Origin: Beroe forskalii
Lineage: Eukaryota; Ctenophora; Nuda; Beroida; Beroidae
DNA: 64,000 bases
NCBI GenBank assembly: GCA_011033025.1
Contig: WFMF01000044.1
Location: 682,001 to 746,000 of the forward strand
Direction of reading: 5' to 3'
Part shown: one piece after another, positions 58,156 through 64,000 of the stretch
Position numbering within the stretch: position 1 is the first letter of the stretch
Layout: each line of letters starts with the position of its first letter
The notes under the pieces: model-generated
What the model was told of the DNA's origin: nothing
The model's database searches: none
The model's input: the letters and a program-made list of their open reading frames with translations, nothing else
Program-made: the position numbers and the translations under genes

Positions 58156-58278
58156 CATCTTCTAGTTTGACAGTGATGCTAAATGAGAACCTGCCGTCTT
58201 CAATCCTTTCATTTTCTGTCTTTAGGATATTCCGCCTCTGACAGCTTGTATTCAGGGCGGCGATACTATCGCCCTGAC
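58156..58278 (-). CDS. Exon with dsRNA-binding-domain-like segment, N-terminal half
   Basis: A 123-bp, phase 1-1 exon with acceptor ttattttaacag and donor gtaatt. It encodes QGDSIAALNTSCQRRNILKT and ends GRFSFSITVKLED. The Phe-x-Ile-x-Val strand before SKKEA in the next exon fits the beta part of a dsRNA-binding domain. The upstream exon is not found: the frame at 58329-58571 does not splice in phase. Confidence 0.6.
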
Positions 58279-58767
58279 CTGTTAAAATAAATCCGTCTTA
58301 TCTATATAATTGTATAGGTATACTACAATCATAACAAAACGGGGTTATTTTGAGCTAAACATTTTAATTTCGTGAAATAACGATAATTAAGTGGTGTAAT
58401 AGTTGAAATAGCGAACCTGTTTGAGGCGCTCTCTCCATTCTTGGTAATATCGTATAGAGCACTGTCTCCCCAAGTTGTGTCAAAAAATAGAATTAGCTCG
58501 CTTGGGGAGCTCGTTAAATGAATTAAGTTTAAAATCAGGAGCTTTCGAAAATTCGTTAGCTCGCTATTCATATGAATTGGATAATTTTATTTACTCTGTT
58601 TTTGGTACTGCTTAGTGCTTATGCTATGGTTCATCAGTAGGAAGAAATTTTCAAATGGGTACTGTAATATCATCGATGCAATAAATGGATATTTTGGTGA
58701 GCGCGTGTCTCGTGATGGGTTTGTCATGTGAGGATATGAATCACGGAGGGAATTTGGAGGAAAGTAT

Positions 58768-61700
58768 TAGTAAGGGTCGTATGTGCTCTGGGCTGTAACC
58801 CCCTGTGAACTAAATAGTTAAGTAGGTCTGAGAACGTTTTTCGGTAGTTCATAGTCCCCAGATTCACCAAAAAAAAAGATCACCGGATTCCGAGTTGGGG
58901 AAACCCCTTTTTTGGACCCCTTTTCTCCCGAATTGGGGCAAAAACTTCGACTGACAATATCTCAGCTTCTGATTGAGATACAGGCCACTTCGTTACACCA
59001 AACTATGCAGGATGAGCACATCATAGGCGGCGGAGCATAGTTTCAAAGTCGTAAACCCCTTACTTTTGGAGTTATGGACGAAAAACCTCTTTTAGCCCTC
59101 ACGTAACCCCAAAATTGCCCCTTTTTAATAAATAGAAGCTGAAGGACCTAGAGAACTCAACGAGGACACTAATCTATGCAGAATCATCACATTATGGGGG
59201 GTAGAACATGGTTTCAAAGCCCTAACCCCTTTAGTTTCAGAGTTATGGACGAAAACCCCCTTTTTAGCCCTATGCGTAGCCCCAAAATTGCCCCTATTTA
59301 ATACACTAATCTATGCAGAATCATCACATTATGGGGGGTAGAACATGGTTTCAAAGCCCTAACCCCTTTAGTTTCAGAGTTATGGACGAAAACCCCCTTT
59401 TTAGCCCTATGCGTAGCCCCAAAATTGCCCCTATTTAATATATAAAATCTGAAGGTCGTAGAGAACTGAACGAGGACTCTAGCCTATGCAGAATCATCAC
59501 ATTATGGGGGGTAGAACATGGTTTCAAAGTCCTTACCCCTTTCGTTGAGGAGTTATGGACGAAAAACCCTTTTTCAGCCCTACGCTCAACCCAAAATTGC
59601 CCCTATTTAATAAATGATATCTGAAGGTCGTAGAGAACTGAACGAGGACTCTAGCTGATGCAGAATCATCACATTATGGGGGTACAACATGGTTATAAAG
59701 TCCTAACCATTTTCGTTTCAGAGTTATGGACGAAAAACCTATTTTAACATTTAATCTATTGCTGGAAACAAACAATACTAACTTAAGGATTTCCATTCTC
59801 TATAATGTAAACCTGCATCTTTTTCTTCTTGCAGTAGATTACGACTACAGCTATTGCAACCAAGACAAGTACAAAACCTATCAATCAAAATCGAGATTGT
59901 TAAGTGTGTCCCTTCATGTATCATATTTTGATTGAAGAGCCTGAAAGGCAAGCGAAATCATGAAAAGATCCATTTTCATAAGCGAGAGATTTTGGCAGAT
60001 CTAATTTCTGGCATGCCCACCATTATTTGGGATGAACCCAATCTGATGTACAGCATAGACCGGAATTGTGTTTATTTTATATGAGCCCAAGGAATTTCAA
60101 TACTCAGTGTCATACTCACAGGGAACGGACTCTAGGTCGGGGGACTAAAGGTCAGGGATCTAAAGCTTTTCACTTATAAGGTTGCTTTTTCGGTTAACCC
60201 TGATAATGGACCCCGGATAACCGGTGCAATCATGTGACCCAATGGATCATTGCTGACACTATCCCATACCGCTTGTTGGATTCATATCCCGGATGTCATC
60301 AGAGCGGATTCATTATACGAGAGGGTCATGCGGGCACGACTGCATGCATATGATTATGCAGACACTATGCCTACGGCTCTACTTTTGGAAATCTTGTCGC
60401 AGCCAACGCTGTCCTCAATGCAGACCCTCCCCCTCTCCATGGCCACCCTGATCCCCCAGCCAACCGTCCCTCCTCCCAACCCTCCCCCTGCAGACACTTC
60501 CATGATCAAGATCATCCAAGGAAGAACCTTCACTTTCAAATCCCTCCTCTTGAGCTCAAGGCTACTCTAGAGATAGCAAGCCCTTATAAGGTGGAACTGG
60601 AGCTTGGAGGTGTATCAAGTGGAGCTGCAAGTGTACTGGACGCCTCTACACCATCAATCTTTCACTCCTTTGCCAAACCTCACTGCCACCCTGCTGATGC
60701 TGCTGATTTCAATGCTGCTGAGGCCCGCTTCTAGATCAAGTAGATGGCTCCCACCACCATTCTTGCTTCCAACTGCCTGATCCTGGCTCCTCAAACTCAG
60801 AGTCCCCTCACCTAGAGTCCCCCGACCTAGAGTCATATACCACCGAGCATCATCGTCCAGTTTTACAAATGCTTTCGATTTCAAATTTTCAATCTATAAA
60901 TTTTTTTAATTATATTAACTTCTTTCATCGTTCGGCTTGATGACGTTCACAGAAAAAGGACTATTTTGTAGTTACCCATAGGGCTGAAAATGGGGTTTAA
61001 GTCCATCACTCAAGAACAAAAGGGTGTAAGACTTTGAAACCATGTTCTTCCCCATAATGTGATGATTCTGCATAGGCTAGAGTCCTCGTTCAGTTCTCTA
61101 CGACCTTCAGATTTTATATATTAAATAGAGGCAATTTTGGGGCTACACGTAGGGCTAAAAAAGGGGTTTTTCGTCCATAACTCTGAACCCAAAGGGGTTA
61201 GGACTTTGAAACCATGTTCTACCCCCCATAATGCGATGATTCTGCATAGGCTAGAGTCCTCGTTCAGTTCTCTACGACCTTCAGATTTTATATATTAAAC
61301 AGGGGCAATTTTGGGGCTATGTGTATAGGGCTAAAAAGGGGTTTTTCGTCCATAACTCTGAAACGAAAGGGGCTAGGACTTTGAAACCATGTTCTACCCC
61401 CCATAATGTGATGATTCTGCATAGATTAGTGTCCTCGTTGAGTTCTCTAGGTCCTTCAGATTCTATTTATTAAAAAGGGGCAATTTTGGGGTTACGCGTA
61501 GGGCTAAAAAGAGGTTTTTCGTCCATAACTCCAAAAGTAAGGGGTTTACGACTTTGAAACTATGCTCCACCGCCTATGATGTGCTCATCCTGCATAGTTT
61601 GGTGTAACGAAGTGGCCTGTATCTCAATCAGAAGCTAAGATATTGTCAGTCGAAGTTTTTGCCCCAATTCGGGAGAAAAGGGGGTCCAAAAAAGGGGTTT

Positions 61701-61821
61701 CCCCAACTCGGAATCCGGTGATCTTTTTTTTGGTGAATCTGGGGACTATGAACTACCGAAAAACGTTCTCAGACCTACTTAACTATTTAGTTCACAGGGG
61801 GTTACAGTCGTACCCTTACTA
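58768..61821. mobile_element. 3.05-kb foldback element with repeat-filled arms
   Basis: Left arm (58768 to about 59745) and right arm (about 60965 to 61821) are inverted copies. They share tagtaagggt at the ends and ggttttccccaactcgga-type sequence plus aaaaacgttctcagacctac further in. Each arm holds about four copies of a 130-160-bp unit with gcagaatcatcacattatgg and gagttatggacgaaaa. Probable 3-bp target duplication TAT. The middle (59746-60960) has no transposase; it holds a more GC-rich patch (60250-60850) of unknown origin. Confidence 0.82.
60250..60570 (+). other. Open frame of 106 codons inside the foldback element, unrecognised
   Basis: Pro-rich (PPPNPPPADTSMIK) and GC-richer than its surroundings. 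No family is recognised. It could be a captured host fragment carried by the foldback element, or chance. Confidence 0.2.
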
Positions 61822-61904
61822 TATAACATTTTTATGGTGTGACTCACAATGGATGGTAATTGTCTTTGGTCGCTCAATGGAAAATGAGCTTGAGGTAGTG
61901 GGTG

Positions 61905-62235
61905 GACAGTGAAAGGGACACTGAACTTCTTCCCAACTAGAGTGGTCTCTCAGAAGCTCAGACCACCAACTCTCTCACTCTGTTACACACTCAGAAGCCG
62001 TTTAGTGTCCTTTGTTACCTTTACACACTAGATATTCTGTACATGTAAACTCCCTCACTTTTCATTCTTCTCTCTTACACACTCTTGAGCAATACTGGCA
62101 CACCCGGCCCTTCAGGGCTGTAATTTCATTGCTGCGTTGCGTGTCACACTGTGTCACATTGTGGCAAACTGACTAAACAAGAACGCGCGACGCTATTTCT
62201 TGTGATGTCCGGCGCAAAATGTGGATTTAGTCTGC
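61905..62235. repeat. Possible LTR or other long repeat, copy 2
   Basis: Direct partner of 52655-52985, about 330 bp and diverged. It lies 84 bp beyond the 3.05-kb foldback element. If the two are LTRs of one element, the foldback element inserted inside it. Confidence 0.5.
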
Positions 62236-62528
62236 GAAATTATATTTTCTTGTTTTTATTGCTGTTTTGGCTGTCCCGTTTCCTCGACTGTTTGTTCCAG
62301 TTGGTTCAATATCTCTGCTGGAGCCTCACCTCCACATTTACGGCTGAGTGCCGATTTCATGGAAACACGGGTTTGTGTAGTCCAAGACCTCCAAGGGCCA
62401 TCCGTTAGCAACCCGTCTTAAAAATAATAAGATTATACAAAAATAATATATTTGATGATAAATTTGATTTATTTGTGCAATTTTATTTCACACCTTTTCT
62501 GTTTCAACTTTCACTTTTCACTTCATAT

Positions 62529-62804
62529 TTAAATAATATGATTAGATTTAATTGGGCGAAAATGTTCAATCACTGCTGCCCTCACACTAGCATACGTGTT
62601 CCTATCAGCCACAGGCAAGTTCTTCTGTAGCTGCTTTATTATAGGCACGTTGGAAGTTCCTATCCTGTTTCTTAACGTTGCTAGCTTCCTCTCATCAGAT
62701 ACAGCACCATGTTTGGCAAGAATAGCGTCCTCCAGATTATCGAGCCATTCCTCTACGTCCTCGTCCTGTCCTAGATCCGAGATTCCTGACACCATGTAAC
62801 GCAA
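62529..62804 (-). mobile_element. Second Gypsy-type gag fragment
   Basis: About 90 codons with VEEWLDNLEDAILAKHG, then LATLRNRIG and AAVIEHFRPIKSN. This fits the N-terminal part of Ty3/Gypsy gag. It is distinct in sequence from the 56.3-57.5 kb remains, so it comes from another element or subfamily. A fossil fragment; no pol. Confidence 0.55.
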
Positions 62805-62835
62805 GGATACTCCTTTATTCAGTCATAAAACCCTA

Positions 62836-63114
62836 TCCCTAATATAATTTGCCATTCTCTGTTGCGTTTTTCGTCCTTTTGTGGGCGCGCGCGTGCAGTA
62901 TGGATATAGGCGCGCGCGTTGCTATGGTTACATATTGCGCGCGCGTTCATTTCTGTTTAATGATGTTTTGAATACGTTGCTTCGCATAACTTTTGAACGG
63001 ATTGGAATTTTTTGATGCGGTAAAAAGTATTTATTTGATTTGAAATTTGCGAACGAGGTGCTGCGTAGCAGCGCCGAGTGAGCTGTATCTTTGCAGGCCC
63101 AACGGGCCTGCTAG
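62836..63114 (+). mobile_element. Helitron-like element A
   Basis: 279 bp, beginning TCCCTAATATAATTTGCC after A. It ends with a hairpin gcaggcccaacgggcctgc overlapping CTAG, followed by T. 5' TC, a 3' hairpin with CTRR and insertion between A and T are Helitron features. No coding capacity. Confidence 0.75.
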
Positions 63115-63586
63115 TCTCTAATATAATTTCGCAACCTCTGTTGTTTGTGCGTAACGGCGGAAACATCTTCGGAACGCGCGCGCATTACGATTTGTGCGGG
63201 TAACCATGGTGACACGTGCACGGAGAATTGCGCGCGCGCTCATTTCTGTTAATGGTGTTTTGATTACGTTGCGCGATCTCTAATTACTTTTGAACGGATC
63301 GGAGTTTTTTGATGCGGTAAAATTTTCTATTAAATTTGAATTGCATTGGTTGAAATTTGCGAGATCTGAGTGCAGAGCTGTGTATTAGCTGGCCAATTAA
63401 TAAATTAATAACGGGCCTGCTATTACACAGCTCACTCAGAGATTGCAACTTTTGATCTGATTGGAATTTTTGATGCGGTAAAAAGTATTTAGTTGATTTG
63501 AATTGCATAGGTCGAAATTTGCGAACGAGGTGCTGCGTAGCAGCGCCGAGTTAGCTGTGTATTTGCAGGCCCAACGGGCCTGCTAG
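63115..63586 (+). mobile_element. Helitron-like element B
   Basis: 472 bp, beginning TCTCTAATATAATTTCGC exactly where element A ends and finishing with the same hairpin and CTAG. Its middle (about 63395-63420) holds a degraded hairpin, so it may itself be two fused copies. Confidence 0.72.
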
Positions 63587-63876
63587 TCTCTTATATAATT
63601 TCGCAACCTCTGTTGTTTGTACGTAACGGCCGAAACATCTTCGGAACGTGCGCGCATTACAATTTGTGCGGGTAACCATGGTGACACGTGCACGGAGAAT
63701 TGTGCGCGCGCTCATTTCTGTTAATGTTGTTTTGATTACGTTGCGATCTCTAATAACTTTTGAACGGATCGGAGTTTTTTGATGCGGTAAAAAATTTTGT
63801 TAAATTTGAATTGTATTGGTTGAAATTTGCGAGCTCTGGGTGAGCTGTGTATTAGATGGCCTAACGGGCCTGCTAG
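63587..63876 (+). mobile_element. Helitron-like element C
   Basis: 290 bp, beginning TCTCTTATATAATTTCGC directly after CTAG of element B and ending aacgggcctgCTAG. Confidence 0.75.
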
Positions 63877-64000
63877 TCTTATATATAATTTGGAGATGGC
63901 ACGTGAATTTTGTCTGTTTGTGCGGGCGCACATTTTAAATTTGAGCTTGCCAAGAAAATATCAAGAGAAACGAAGGCTATGATGCGCATAATGGTACCGT
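63877..64000 (+). mobile_element. Helitron-like element D, cut by the window edge
   Basis: It begins TCTTATATATAATTTGGAG directly after CTAG of element C. Its 3' end lies beyond the window. Confidence 0.55.

Noticed and set aside
58329-58571. Upstream exon of the dsRBD-like gene (minus strand)
   Set aside because: Its only plausible donor (CAAACAG/gttcgc) joins the exon at 58278 out of phase and gives an immediate stop.

Overview
The window is eukaryotic. It has split genes with GT-AG introns, AT-rich spacers and a very high load of transposons and tandem repeats. A betaglycan-like gene, a GT27 glycosyltransferase gene and introns whose splice junctions are copied into minisatellites fit a bilaterian invertebrate. 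From memory, junction-spanning minisatellites were reported in amphioxus, so a cephalochordate is my best guess, but nothing here proves the species.

1-12.5 kb: eleven exons on the minus strand form the 3' part of a TGF-beta type III receptor (betaglycan, TGFBR3-like) gene. It has an orphan domain, a ZP domain, a juxtamembrane stalk, one membrane helix and a cytoplasmic tail. All exons join in phase. At least six of its exon/intron boundaries have been copied into neighbouring tandem repeats, the largest about 1.3 kb with dozens of copies of a 5' splice site. 12.5-27.9 kb: no further exon could be supported. The stretch holds a 4.0-kb foldback transposon with a perfect 10-bp target duplication, several small palindromic elements and minisatellites.

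27.9-43.8 kb: two nearly identical, young Copia (Ty1-like) LTR elements lie in opposite orientation. The first has a clean 5-bp target duplication. The second sits inside an intronless polypeptide GalNAc-transferase gene (minus strand), lacks a matching target duplication, and takes the place of roughly 100-115 residues of the catalytic domain. A 908-bp foldback hairpin lies about a dozen bases upstream of that gene's start codon. Another foldback element lies at 34.7-35.8 kb.

43.8-64 kb: mostly mobile DNA. It includes a 107-bp near-perfect palindrome, a Helitron-like element with internal satellite, a 1.56-kb terminal-inverted-repeat element filled with 40-bp repeats, remains of Ty3/Gypsy gag genes with possible LTRs, a 3.05-kb foldback element, and a head-to-tail row of short Helitron-like elements at the right edge. 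Two phase-compatible exons at 57.7-58.3 kb encode a segment resembling the C-terminal half of a double-stranded-RNA-binding domain and are the only probable host exons there.

The two main host genes have no evident functional link: one is a cell-surface TGF-beta co-receptor, the other a Golgi O-glycosylation enzyme. What they share is remodelling by repeats, of splice sites in the first and of the catalytic domain in the second.
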